Position numbers and translations under genes: made by a program | The notes under the pieces: model-generated | Seen by the model: only the letters and a program-made list of their open reading frames with translations | What the model was told of the DNA's origin: nothing | Databases searched by the model: none | Source of the DNA: DYFT01 sp041695085 | GTDB taxonomy: Bacteria; Bacteroidota; Ignavibacteria; UBA10030 | Length of the DNA: 64,000 bases | Assembly (NCBI GenBank): GCA_041695085.1 | Contig: JBGFRO010000018.1 | Location: forward strand, 62,001-126,000 | Direction: 5' to 3' | Shown here: in pieces, positions 18,489 to 27,061 of the stretch | How the letters are laid out: every line of letters starts with the position of its first letter | Position numbering within the stretch: position 1 is the stretch's first letter

Positions 18489-18636
18489 TGCATAGCCTCG
18501 AGCGGATTCTCACGTTGCGGGTTATGACGTTCACCTCTGCGGTGAAGAAAAGTGTGTCCATTTCTAACGGATGTAGTTCTGCGAACCTATGGCAGAACAC
18601 GCCTCTATGTCGGAATCAAGGTGCTCGGCACCTACT

Positions 18637-18666
18637 TGAGAAATGATAATATTGTTTTGTATCTTC
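18637..18666 (+). promoter_or_regulatory. Candidate promoter of the second propeller kinase
   Basis: TTGAGA (18637-18642) and TATCTT (18661-18666) are 18 nt apart and end 21 nt before the ATG at 18688. The spacer is AT-rich. Moderate match only. Confidence 0.4.
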
Positions 18667-18687
18667 TGTTTCAGATAACAGATTCTT

Positions 18688-21600
18688 ATGAATCCGCACC
18701 GCGTACTCCTCTTCACGTTTCTCTCATTGTTGAGCTTGCATTTCTCCGTCCTTTCGCAGCGCCTTCCGATACGAGTCTTCTCTGGAAAAGATGGCCTCCG
18801 CAGCGCGAATCCCCTTCTCGTCGACCAATGGGGCTTTGTCTGGTTTGGCTCCGAAGAAGGCCTCACGGCATATGACGGTGCAGAAATTACCTCGTTTGGG
18901 AAGAGGGAAGGCTTGCTGAATAATGTGAACGCCGCTGCAGAGGATTCCAGTGGCACTCTTTGGATCGGTGGCCGCAACGGTATTACCAGAGCGACGCGTT
19001 CGGCATCATTTCCTCTGAGCCTTCGTTTTACCCCTGTCGCAGATGACAATGAAAATGAGATCCGCGACGTCAGACTCATCAGAAAACTGTCAGATGGGTC
19101 CATCGTTTTCTCTGCACAACGGAGATTGTGCGTTTTGCGCGATGGTAAAGTCAAAGAACTTATTGTGCTTGTCGAGTCAATAAAGGATAAGACCGTGTAC
19201 CATCCTTTCGAGTTCTCTGACAAATACTACTTCAACAACATTCTCCTCGATCGTAACGGAAACCTGTGGCTGACTGCGGATAGCTCCTTGTATCAATCCG
19301 ATCATCACTGGCGCAACGGATCTTCCGACACACTTTTCCTTCGACAGCTCATTTCAGCCGAAGACAGGCTTGCCAACTGGACCGGGAACGCGTTCTTCGA
19401 TAGTCAAGGTCGTCTCTGGCTTTCCACCTCCGACCAGATGTTCTTGATTGTAGAGCCTTCGCTGCATCTCCATACGATCAGCATTCGCGCACATGGAATA
19501 CGGCAGGTCAACAGCCTCCTTTACAATCCGGAGAACACCCTGTGGATCGGTGACGGCGACCGCCTGCATGCGGCAGCCATTGTAAATGAGAACCGGCGCA
19601 AGGCACCATCACTGCGGGTGCTCAGAACTATGACGGCTGACGATGGAATCCCCCCCGGATCAACCCTCACTTCATTGGTCGAAGATCCTTATGGTACCCT
19701 GTGGGCGAACACGATCTGGGGGAGCCCCCTCAGGGTCAGCACGCGGAGCTTCAGGATATTTGACGCGTCGTCGTTAGGAATGATCTCTTTGCACAAGGTT
19801 GTCATGGGACAAGGGAGGCGAGTATGGATTTCTGACCAGAATCGAATGACAGGAATCTTTCACGAACAACTTTCTTCTTTCAACCTAGAGACCTCAGTAA
19901 AGGATCGAACAACTCTGCAACTTCGGAGCAATATTTTGGAGTTCGTGACGCTTGGGAAGGATACGTTCCTTTTGACCGATGAAAGCGGCGGACTCTGGTT
20001 GATGAATGGTTCGGAGGACCATCCGGAAGTACGGCGACTCAATCTTAACCTGAAGGACCCTCGGGGGATGTATCTCTTGCGTCCCGACACGTGGGTGGTC
20101 AAAGTGTTCAGAGACAGAGACGGTTACCTCTGGCTTTCGGCAAATCAGTACGGAGTTTATCGGTGCTCCATTCAGGGGAATATCCTCACGATACTGAATT
20201 TCTATTCGAAGGAGGATGGGCTCCCCGATAAAGGGATTCGCGCCATCACACAAACACGCGATGGAGCTCTTTGGTTTGGCGGCTGGAATGATGGCTTAGC
20301 GCGCTACGATGGTTCATCATGTAAAACATTCACCACCGAGGATGGGCTTGCCGACAATTCCATTCGCTCACTCTACGAGACGCCCGACGGCACGCTATGG
20401 ATCGGTACACGCTACAACGGTCTCTGTGCGTTTAAGGATGGAAAATTCTATCGCTACCCATCTCCTGATCTCCTGCAATGCACTGCTATCTGGACGATCA
20501 CTGCTGACGAAACAGGGAGACTCTGGCTTGCAACGCAGCAGGGGCTGATATCATTCAAGCCCGACCCAGCGTTTGAAGAGCAGCCACCCATCTGGATGTA
20601 TGACGAGAACGACGGCCTGTCCACGGATCCGACATACCAGGTAGTATTCGACAGAGCAGGGAACCTCTACGTCAATACACGAAACCGGTTGTGCGTCCTT
20701 CCCTCTGCGATGATGCATGAGAAATCGTCGCAGCCACGTGCTTATCTTCGAACAATCTTCGTGAATGGTCAAGCTGTTTTCTCAACGGACTCACTTCACA
20801 TTCGTCCTTCCGATCAAACGGTTACCTTCTCCTTCGGCGCAGTCGGACTTGCCAGCCGTGGCGCTCTCTTGTTCCAGTATTCTCTGGTTGGCTTTACATC
20901 GGAATGGAGTACTCCGTCGCCTGAACGGAATGTGACCTTTGCCAAGTTGCCTCCGGGAGAGTATGTGTTTAAGGTGCGCACGGCTCCTGCTCATGCCTTC
21001 GCGCTGCATGGGGATCAAACGCGCGAAGAACCAAAGGAGATCACAACGATGGTACGATTGAGCGTCGCAGCTCCCTTTTGGCAGGCCTGGTGGTTCCACA
21101 TTTCCGCAGGCTTGCTGTTCGCAGGAACGCTCTACGGGGTCTATCGGTATCGTGTCCGAAAAATCCTCGAGGTAGAGCGACTCCGCTCCCGAATCGCCGC
21201 AGACCTGCACGATGAGGTGGGAAGCAATCTCAGTACCATTGCGCTTTCGAGTCAGATCGTTGCCCAACGACTGGGCGGCCAGGAACGTGAACGCATCAAA
21301 GAGATCGGTGATATTGCCATACAGACATCGAACACCATGAAAGAGATCGTCTGGCTCCTCAATCCAAGAAACGATTCTCTCGATGATCTTCTTCTGCGAA
21401 TGAAAACCATCACTGGTCAGATGTTGAATGGAATTGAATACACGTTCGAGGGACCGGAAGAGCGATTCCGCGAAAAAGTCAGCCTGGAACGAAAACGTCA
21501 TCTGCATCTCGCCTACAAGGAAATTCTGAACAACGTCATCAAGCATGCAGCAGCGACACGCGTGTGGATAACCGTTCGATATGAGGATGGCAGGCTCAGC

Positions 21601-21765
21601 CTTGCGGTTCGAGATAACGGTCGGGGTTTTCATGTAGCGGATTGCCACACCGGCAATGGTTTGAAGAACCTCCGCGCGCGAACCGAACAGATCAACGGAA
21701 CAATCTCGATTGAGAGCTCGCCGGGTAAAGGAACGTCCGTGAAATTGTCTGCAGAAATCACGTAA
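18688..21765 (+). CDS. Second beta-propeller sensor histidine kinase
   Basis: This 1,025-residue protein is paralogous in layout to the kinase at 11930. A signal peptide (L-L-F-T-F-L-S-L-L-S-L-H-F-S-V-L-S-Q) precedes Reg_prop-type blades (L-W-I-G-G, L-W-F-G-G-W, L-W-I-G-T, G-L-A-D-N-S) reaching about residue 680. A Y_Y_Y-like domain, one transmembrane helix (near residues 800-820), a HisKA_3 domain with H841 in A-A-D-L-H-D-E-V-G and a HATPase domain with E-I-L-N-N-V-I-K-H and D-N-G-R-G-F follow. The kinase stop is 7 bp before the next start, so kinase and regulator form one transcript. The ligand is unknown. By analogy with related hybrid systems it may be a polysaccharide fragment. Confidence 0.93.
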   Translation: MNPHRVLLFTFLSLLSLHFSVLSQRLPIRVFSGKDGLRSANPLLVDQWGFVWFGSEEGLTAYDGAEITSFGKREGLLNNVNAAAEDSSGTLWIGGRNGITRATRSASFPLSLRFTPVADDNENEIRDVRLIRKLSDGSIVFSAQRRLCVLRDGKVKELIVLVESIKDKTVYHPFEFSDKYYFNNILLDRNGNLWLTADSSLYQSDHHWRNGSSDTLFLRQLISAEDRLANWTGNAFFDSQGRLWLSTSDQMFLIVEPSLHLHTISIRAHGIRQVNSLLYNPENTLWIGDGDRLHAAAIVNENRRKAPSLRVLRTMTADDGIPPGSTLTSLVEDPYGTLWANTIWGSPLRVSTRSFRIFDASSLGMISLHKVVMGQGRRVWISDQNRMTGIFHEQLSSFNLETSVKDRTTLQLRSNILEFVTLGKDTFLLTDESGGLWLMNGSEDHPEVRRLNLNLKDPRGMYLLRPDTWVVKVFRDRDGYLWLSANQYGVYRCSIQGNILTILNFYSKEDGLPDKGIRAITQTRDGALWFGGWNDGLARYDGSSCKTFTTEDGLADNSIRSLYETPDGTLWIGTRYNGLCAFKDGKFYRYPSPDLLQCTAIWTITADETGRLWLATQQGLISFKPDPAFEEQPPIWMYDENDGLSTDPTYQVVFDRAGNLYVNTRNRLCVLPSAMMHEKSSQPRAYLRTIFVNGQAVFSTDSLHIRPSDQTVTFSFGAVGLASRGALLFQYSLVGFTSEWSTPSPERNVTFAKLPPGEYVFKVRTAPAHAFALHGDQTREEPKEITTMVRLSVAAPFWQAWWFHISAGLLFAGTLYGVYRYRVRKILEVERLRSRIAADLHDEVGSNLSTIALSSQIVAQRLGGQERERIKEIGDIAIQTSNTMKEIVWLLNPRNDSLDDLLLRMKTITGQMLNGIEYTFEGPEERFREKVSLERKRHLHLAYKEILNNVIKHAAATRVWITVRYEDGRLSLAVRDNGRGFHVADCHTGNGLKNLRARTEQINGTISIESSPGKGTSVKLSAEIT

Positions 21766-21772
21766 GTGCGTT

Positions 21773-22510
21773 ATGGATAGTTACAGTGAGCGTTCGTATC
21801 CTTTGAAGCATCCTTGGGGGGAAGAACGCGCACCCTTATCTTATAGCTCAAATCACATGGTACAAGAAACAGACAACCAGCTCGACGTCTGGGTGGTCGA
21901 TGATAATGCAGGGTTTGCAAAAAATCTTGCGGAGTTGATCAATCTGACTGAAGGGCTCAGCTGCCGCAAGGTGTTTCATTCCTGCGAGGCCGCACTGCAC
22001 GAGCTTGAGATCGGTTCTCCTCCCCACGTCATTCTCATGGATATCGGTCTGCCCGGCATCAGTGGCATCGAAGGCATACGGCGCATCAAGGCAATCAGTC
22101 CGACCACCGAGGCCATCATGTTGACCGTTTTTGAGGATAACGAAAGTATTTTTCAAGCCATCAGCAACGGCGCGTCCGGTTATCTCCACAAGAGTGCGAC
22201 TCTGCAGGAAATCATCGTCTCCCTGCGCGCGATCCTCGTCGGGGGAGTCCCCATGAATCCCCACATCGCACGGAAGATCCTTGACATGTTCGCACAGTTC
22301 TCTTCTGTGAAGACCGACTACGGACTGACGGCTCGGGAGACTGCAGTGCTTCAACTCCTCGTGGACGGACTTTCCAAAAAGCAAATTGCGGAAAAACTTT
22401 TCGTCTCCTTCCACACCGTTGATTCCCACCTGCGGAACATCTACACAAAACTGCAAGTGAATTCCCGCAGCGCAGCAATCGCTAAAGCCCTCAAGGAGCG
22501 CATCCTGTAA
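21773..22510 (+). CDS. NarL/FixJ-type response regulator paired with the second kinase
   Basis: The protein has up to 245 residues from the ATG at 21773. A start at the ATG at 21857 (M-V-Q-E-T-D) would remove a 28-residue tail of no clear character, and neither start has a strong ribosome-binding site. The receiver has V-V-D-D-N, D90 in I-L-M-D-I-G-L-P and lysine in Y-L-H-K-S. The LuxR-type HTH is at about 175-240 (L-T-A-R-E-T-A-V-L, S-K-K-Q-I-A-E-K-L-F-V-S-F-H-T-V-D-S-H). It begins 7 bp after the kinase gene and should be its cognate regulator. Tandem hairpins follow at 22548-22600. Confidence 0.93.
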   Translation: MDSYSERSYPLKHPWGEERAPLSYSSNHMVQETDNQLDVWVVDDNAGFAKNLAELINLTEGLSCRKVFHSCEAALHELEIGSPPHVILMDIGLPGISGIEGIRRIKAISPTTEAIMLTVFEDNESIFQAISNGASGYLHKSATLQEIIVSLRAILVGGVPMNPHIARKILDMFAQFSSVKTDYGLTARETAVLQLLVDGLSKKQIAEKLFVSFHTVDSHLRNIYTKLQVNSRSAAIAKALKERIL

Positions 22511-22547
22511 CTGCCTGCTTTCTTTCTCTTAGATTTCGAGCCTCTTC

Positions 22548-22600
22548 TCACGCAGTTGCGTGATTTTCATCTTTGTTCTCAAATTCACGCATCAGCGTGA
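22548..22600 (+). terminator. Two tandem hairpins with the same stem after the regulator gene
   Basis: TCACGC-AGTT-GCGTGA (22548-22563) is followed by ATTTTC, and TCACGC-ATCA-GCGTGA (22585-22600) follows 21 bp later. The stems are identical and only the loops differ. The first, 37 bp after the stop codon, resembles a weak intrinsic terminator. The remaining bases up to 22819 show no gene. Confidence 0.5.
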
Positions 22601-22819
22601 TTGTAGATTCGAGTCGGACCCGTTATCATGCATTCAGTTTTTTTATCACTTCACATCATCAGCACCGGTCTCATAGGAGCACAAAGCCATCGAAAAGTTC
22701 ATCAGTTTGTTCATCATTGCCGTCGGATTGCCGCTCTCCTTCCTTGCTCAATACACAAGAGTCAGCGACTCTGAGTGAGAGACTATCTCTAAAATGAAAA
22801 CATGCATGAAGGAGCAGTT

Positions 22820-23695
22820 ATGAAATCATTATACTGTTTCCTGACAAGTTGGTTATTGTTCAACGTCGTGGCAAGTGCGCAAATTCCGAATGGGGGCTTT
22901 GAACGGTGGACAGGGGGAGATCCCGAAGGTTGGCTGACCACAAATGTCCCGGGCATTGTCAACAGCGTGACACAATCAAGCACTGCACACTCCGGTTCGT
23001 CTGCGGCACGGGGAGAGGTCGTGCTCGTTAGCAACAAACCCTATGGACCCTTGCTGCAGTCGGGCGACGACGGCGACGGATTTCCGGTGAGCCAGCGTTA
23101 CGCCGCCTTGACCGGATACCATATCTTTCGACCGGTTGGTGGAGATCGCTTTGTAGTCGGAGTGGTGATGTCCCGGAATAGTACCGGAATTGGTGGCGGC
23201 TACTTCATCGATTCCACCGCAAAGAGCTCCTACACTCAATTCACCGTCCCGATTCAGTATGTCAACCCCGGCACTCCCGACACATGCATCGTAACCATCC
23301 TGATCAGCGGGCCGCAAGGTAGTGATTATCATGTTGGCTCCATGATGTTGGTCGATGATCTCGCCTTCGGAACGACGACGGCTGTTGATGAGAACACTGG
23401 CATCACGCCGACACAGTTTTCGCTCCAACAGAATTATCCGAATCCGTTTAATCCGAGCACAACAATCACCTACCAGATTCCGACTTCGAGTTTCATCTCG
23501 CTCAAGGTGTACAACGTTCTTGGCAACGAGATTACAACGTTGGTCAATGAGGAGAAGAAGTCCGGAAGTTATAAACTCACTTGGGATGCAGGTGGAATCA
23601 CCAGCGGTGTGTATTTCTATCGTTTGCACGCTCGTCCAACTGACGGGCACAGCGCGCAATTTGTCGAGACGAGGAAACTCCTTCTTCTCAGGTGA
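22820..23695 (+). CDS. Type IX-sorted exported protein, carbohydrate-binding-like
   Basis: The protein has 291 residues from the ATG at 22820, which follows AGGAG and opens into a signal peptide (Y-C-F-L-T-S-W-L-L-F-N-V-V-A-S-A-Q). The mature part begins I-P-N-G-G-F-E-R-W and contains D-D-L-A-F, the frame of a single CBM-like jelly-roll domain (about 20-190). A complete type IX sorting domain ends the protein (Q-N-Y-P-N-P-F-N-P-S-T-T, G-V-Y-F-Y-R-L, K-L-L-L-L-R). It follows the second kinase/regulator pair and may be under its control. The gene converges with the TonB receptor gene, with 26 bp between the stops. Confidence 0.87.
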   Translation: MKSLYCFLTSWLLFNVVASAQIPNGGFERWTGGDPEGWLTTNVPGIVNSVTQSSTAHSGSSAARGEVVLVSNKPYGPLLQSGDDGDGFPVSQRYAALTGYHIFRPVGGDRFVVGVVMSRNSTGIGGGYFIDSTAKSSYTQFTVPIQYVNPGTPDTCIVTILISGPQGSDYHVGSMMLVDDLAFGTTTAVDENTGITPTQFSLQQNYPNPFNPSTTITYQIPTSSFISLKVYNVLGNEITTLVNEEKKSGSYKLTWDAGGITSGVYFYRLHARPTDGHSAQFVETRKLLLLR

Positions 23696-23721
23696 ACACG
23701 CGCTGATAGACGGGAAACGGC

Positions 23722-26004
23722 TCAAAACTCTGCACTGATACCGATCGAAGGGAGAATCCCTATCGCCCGGTTTTCTTCCACTTGTCTTGTCCGTTCGTTG
23801 TAACGCGGTACGAAGCGGGGTGTGCGGTTGTAGACATTCTGAACATCGATGTAAGTGATGAGCGTCCACGTTGGAAACATCCACCGCCGATCGATGCGAA
23901 GATCCAAGCTATGGTTGGCGGGAGTCCGGAAAGTGTTATAATCGACCGCACGCTGAATGCCGTCGGGTTGATATGGCGTGTACGGTCGTCCAGTAACATA
24001 TCGAAACTTGCCGCTCACCTCCCACATCTGGTTCAACAGTATACCCCCACCGACATTGACAATCCATCTCTGGTCGAAACTGCTCGGCCGTTCAACTCCA
24101 TCCAGCGCCTTAAAGGAAGTCCGGCTGTAACTGACGCTCAGCGTTCCATACCACGGATCGTCGGAGAATTTTTTTTGGGCGAACAGTTCAACTCCTTCGG
24201 ATCGACCGCTCCCCGAACTCACGAGTGGGTCAAGTCCGAATGAAGCAAAGCCGTCCTCCGTTCCTCCAAAGCCCGCACCCGTATTGGCCAACACGAGAAA
24301 CGGTCGCACCGTGCTTGCCGAATACGAACCATAGCGCTTCCGATACACTTCAAGTCCCAGTTTGGTGTCCGCTTTGACGATCCGTTCCGCTCCAACAACA
24401 TATTGCTGAGCCTCGATGAACTTGAGGGAACGGTTCGATGGATTCGCCACCAGCCAGATGTATGAGGGAGCTTGATAATATTTGCCGATGCTCGCGTTGA
24501 GCGTCGTCTGCGGATCAACCGCAAATGAGAATGAGAGCCGCGGAGCGAATACTGTATTCTCGCGTATGAACGAGAAATGATCGAGTCGGCCTCCGAGGAT
24601 TACCCGCAACGGACCCCACCGTTGGGCAAGTTGGACATAGGCTGCAAGCTTACTCGCGGTCGTGTCGTACTGCGCGTCCACGGAAAGCTGCTGACCATAA
24701 TTTGTCCAAAACGGTCGAAGAGTGATATCGCTGTCAAACCGGATCGACCTCCCTTGTACTCCCCCAGACAGTTCCGTTCCCTCCGCTGCGAGATAGACGA
24801 CATCCGCTCGGAGCGACCATTCTTGCTCGGTCGAGTTATTCTTGAAGATCGGTTGAAGGAGCGAATCATTTTGGCGGTAGGCAAAGTCGACGTACGTCTG
24901 TCCAGCCGTAACCGTGAGGTAACCCGAGGCGAACAGGTGTTGCCACGTTACGCCGACGACGGCCTGACGGTGATCGCTTGCAAGGATTTTCGAGTTTTCA
25001 TACCGTTGCTCGTCGCTTTCATTGAAGAGCCTGACGTTATCTAATGCCACAATCCCCAGTATCGACAGACGATCGTGTTTGCCGAGTTGATACGTCGCCT
25101 TTCCAAGTACATCCCAGTACTCCGGTACAAATCCGAATCCCGCCGCCCGAAAGATGAGGTCGAGATAACTTCGACGTACCGAAAACAAAAACGAACCATG
25201 CCGGTCGATCGGGCCCTCTGCATTCACACCAAACTGCGTGGCAGAGATCGTTCCCTTTCCACCGAGCTTATCTTTCCGTCCCTCGCGGAGATCGATGGTA
25301 AGGACAGAAGAAAGCTTATCACCATACTTCACCCCGAATCCACCCGTTGAGAATGAAGTGCCGCTGACGAAGTCGAGGTTAATATAACTGAGAGGCCCTC
25401 CTCCGCTTCCTTGTGTGCCGAAATGGTTGATGTTGGCCACTTCAAGGTTGTCGACAACGTAGAGATTTTCCGAAGGCGCGCCGCCACGAACGATTAAGTC
25501 GTTCCGTCCGGGCTCCACTTGCGCCACACCGGGGAGAATCGATACCGCGCGCACAACATCTTCAAATCCGCCGGGAAGCCGACGGATCTCCTCGTATGAT
25601 TGTGACTGAATACTCAAGAGTGCGTCGGGGAGCTTTTGGAAGTAGCGCTCGGTTACCGTCACTTCCTCCAGCTCAAGAACGGTCTCGACAAGTTCAATGC
25701 GTAGCTCCGCTGGACGAGCTGAGGAGACGACGACGTCGGTGCGAAGGGCGGGCTCAAAGCCGATGAGAGTTGCCCGGACGACGTACTTCCCAACCGGCAC
25801 GTTCTCGATACGAAAGAAACCGCCGGCATTCGTTGCCGCTCCCAGCGAGGTCCCCATGAGCACGACATTGACACCGACGAGTGGCTCTTTCGTCGATGCG
25901 CTGAGGACTTGTCCTGACACACTCCCCATCGGTCTGGTTTCTTGGGATAGAACCGGAGCAATGCTGATGAGACTGATGAAGATGAAGTTCAAAAATCGAA
26001 ACAA
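23722..26004 (-). CDS. TonB-dependent receptor, second copy type
   Basis: The 760-residue outer-membrane receptor has a signal peptide (residues 1-20), a CarboxypepD_reg-like domain (G-S-V-S-G-Q-V-L, G-V-N-V-V-L-M-G-T) at about 25-110, a plug (R-R-L-P-G-G-F-E-D-V-V-R-A-V, L-I-V-R-G-G-A-P-S-E-N-L-Y-V-V-D) at about 125-235 and a shorter-than-usual barrel ending in S-A-E-F. The G-G-F-E-D and V-R-G-G-A-P-S motifs are typical of the Bacteroidota subgroup whose plug lacks a long TonB box. The substrate is unknown. No surface lipoprotein of SusD type is encoded next to it. Confidence 0.92.
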   Translation of the reverse strand: MFRFLNFIFISLISIAPVLSQETRPMGSVSGQVLSASTKEPLVGVNVVLMGTSLGAATNAGGFFRIENVPVGKYVVRATLIGFEPALRTDVVVSSARPAELRIELVETVLELEEVTVTERYFQKLPDALLSIQSQSYEEIRRLPGGFEDVVRAVSILPGVAQVEPGRNDLIVRGGAPSENLYVVDNLEVANINHFGTQGSGGGPLSYINLDFVSGTSFSTGGFGVKYGDKLSSVLTIDLREGRKDKLGGKGTISATQFGVNAEGPIDRHGSFLFSVRRSYLDLIFRAAGFGFVPEYWDVLGKATYQLGKHDRLSILGIVALDNVRLFNESDEQRYENSKILASDHRQAVVGVTWQHLFASGYLTVTAGQTYVDFAYRQNDSLLQPIFKNNSTEQEWSLRADVVYLAAEGTELSGGVQGRSIRFDSDITLRPFWTNYGQQLSVDAQYDTTASKLAAYVQLAQRWGPLRVILGGRLDHFSFIRENTVFAPRLSFSFAVDPQTTLNASIGKYYQAPSYIWLVANPSNRSLKFIEAQQYVVGAERIVKADTKLGLEVYRKRYGSYSASTVRPFLVLANTGAGFGGTEDGFASFGLDPLVSSGSGRSEGVELFAQKKFSDDPWYGTLSVSYSRTSFKALDGVERPSSFDQRWIVNVGGGILLNQMWEVSGKFRYVTGRPYTPYQPDGIQRAVDYNTFRTPANHSLDLRIDRRWMFPTWTLITYIDVQNVYNRTPRFVPRYNERTRQVEENRAIGILPSIGISAEF

Positions 26005-26171
26005 GCTATTATCCTTTTTGGCAGTGGAGAGGTAAGAGTTCTAGTTTCATCCGACAGAGAATCGGAGGAGCCACCCAATGAACAGATTCATCATCCGATT
26101 CGTTCCTTTTTTCCACTGAAGAACTGCACGGTGGAGAATGGTACAAACGTTCTAGTCGAGAGAATTGCCAT

Positions 26172-26200
26172 TTGAAAATCTTGTCAAAACCTGTTAACTT
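26172..26200 (+). promoter_or_regulatory. Promoter of the first tRNA-Arg gene
   Basis: TTGAAA (26172-26177) and TAACTT (26195-26200) are separated by 17 nt, placing a start about 10 nt before the tRNA 5' end. Confidence 0.55.
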
Positions 26201-26215
26201 GTGTCGTTTTATTTC

Positions 26216-26289
26216 GCACCCGTAGCTCAATTGGATAGAGCGGCAGCCTACGGAGCTGTAGGTTGGGGGTTCGACTCCCTCCGGGTGCA
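26216..26289 (+). tRNA. tRNA-Arg (anticodon ACG)
   Basis: The 74-nt cloverleaf has acceptor GCACCCG/CGGGTGC, D arm AGCTC...GAGC, anticodon loop CTACGGA giving anticodon ACG, and T arm with GTTCGACTC. CCA is not encoded. A34 of this tRNA is the standard substrate of TadA, whose gene lies 1.3 kb downstream at 27627. Confidence 0.97.
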
Positions 26290-26342
26290 CAATGTTCTTT
26301 GTAAGCTGTCTTCCGTGCGTTTCGATTTCGACTCAGTACACT

Positions 26343-26617
26343 ACTCAAGTTGACCGCTTTTGGGTAAGGGTTGAAACCCCTGAAATTGTTGTTTGAAATT
26401 TTTATCCACGTCCTAAAGGACGTGGCTATAGGAGGCTGTGCAAAATGTAGGGCGAGAAGCCTTCTCGCCCACGTTGGTGTCGCGAAAACCATCTGAATTC
26501 GTCAAATCTCGAACTCGCACATCACGTCGATTGAACTTTTTGCACAGCCTCATACGAAAAGTCCAATAAAACTCCTGGGGCTTTAGCCTCTCACACGATC
26601 AGACGGTCAACTTGAGT
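26343..26617. repeat. 275-bp composite palindromic element between the two tRNA genes
   Basis: Perfect 14-bp terminal inverted repeats, ACTCAAGTTGACCG (26343-26356) and CGGTCAACTTGAGT (26604-26617), enclose a GGGTTGAAACCCC palindrome (26368-26380), a CCACGTCC-TAAA-GGACGTGG hairpin (26406-26425), the 118-nt structured element at 26433-26550, and a GGGGCTTTAGCC palindrome near 26577. No transposase gene is inside, so it resembles a non-autonomous (MITE- or REP-composite-like) element. Downstream, 26628-26668, is a degenerate CACAGAG-rich stretch of no known role. No gene is seen in 26290-26847. Confidence 0.75.
26433..26550. repeat. 118-nt REP-like structured element, copy 2
   Basis: The outer arms AGGCTGTGCAAAA (26433-26445) and TTTTGCACAGCCT (26538-26550) pair perfectly, and the flanking G26432/C26551 adds one more pair. 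The GTAG foot (26447-26450) and hairpin GGGCGAGAA-GCC-TTCTCGCCC (26450-26470) are at the same offsets as in copy 1 (3861-3978), with the same GCC loop. ATA stands close to both edges and could be a short target duplication. Confidence 0.8.
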
Positions 26618-26717
26618 TAAGAACCTTACACAGAGTGACACGGAGATCACACAGAGAGACGCAGAGGGGAAAGCACTCTCATGATCAAACGTGTGCACCT
26701 TTTGCTGAAAGGAGCAG

Positions 26718-26742
26718 GCCCTGTCGAGCGATAGGGCTTTTT
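26718..26742 (+). terminator. Intrinsic terminator between the tRNA genes
   Basis: GCCCTGTC, a short loop and GATAGGGC form an 8-bp stem (one G-T pair) followed by TTTTT. It would stop plus-strand transcripts from the first tRNA gene before the second. Confidence 0.6.
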
Positions 26743-26847
26743 CTTTCGCCAAAACGGTCCACGAATCCGCTGAAGGCGGATGAGTGGTCGCCTTCTTCGG
26801 TTTCCAGCTGAAGTAAAGCAAGAGAGGGATCTGCTTACTTACGTCTT

Positions 26848-26921
26848 GCACCCGTAGCTCAACTGGATAGAGCATCAGACTTCGGATCTGAGGGTTGGGG
26901 GTTCGACTCCCTCCGGGTGCA
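26848..26921 (+). tRNA. tRNA-Arg (anticodon TCG)
   Basis: The 74-nt cloverleaf shares its acceptor stem (GCACCCG/CGGGTGC) and T arm with the upstream tRNA-Arg but has a different anticodon arm, with loop CTTCGGA giving anticodon TCG. CCA is not encoded. The similarity outside the anticodon arm suggests a shared origin. Confidence 0.96.
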
Positions 26922-27061
26922 CAAGATACCTTCTCGCCAACATCGGTGACTGTTCGCGCGAATGAAGAGGAGGATGCTCTTCAACCGCACAGGTTCTTTC
27001 ACTGGTGAATGCACGGTTTCCAACAAACACCAGGTATCCTCACTCCCAAGAGTTGTGATCG

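Noticed and set aside
22511..22819. Possible CRISPR or direct-repeat array suggested by repeated TCACGC units
   Set aside because: There are only two units, and each is a short hairpin without spacer structure. No cas genes are present, and I saw no CRISPR array anywhere in the window.
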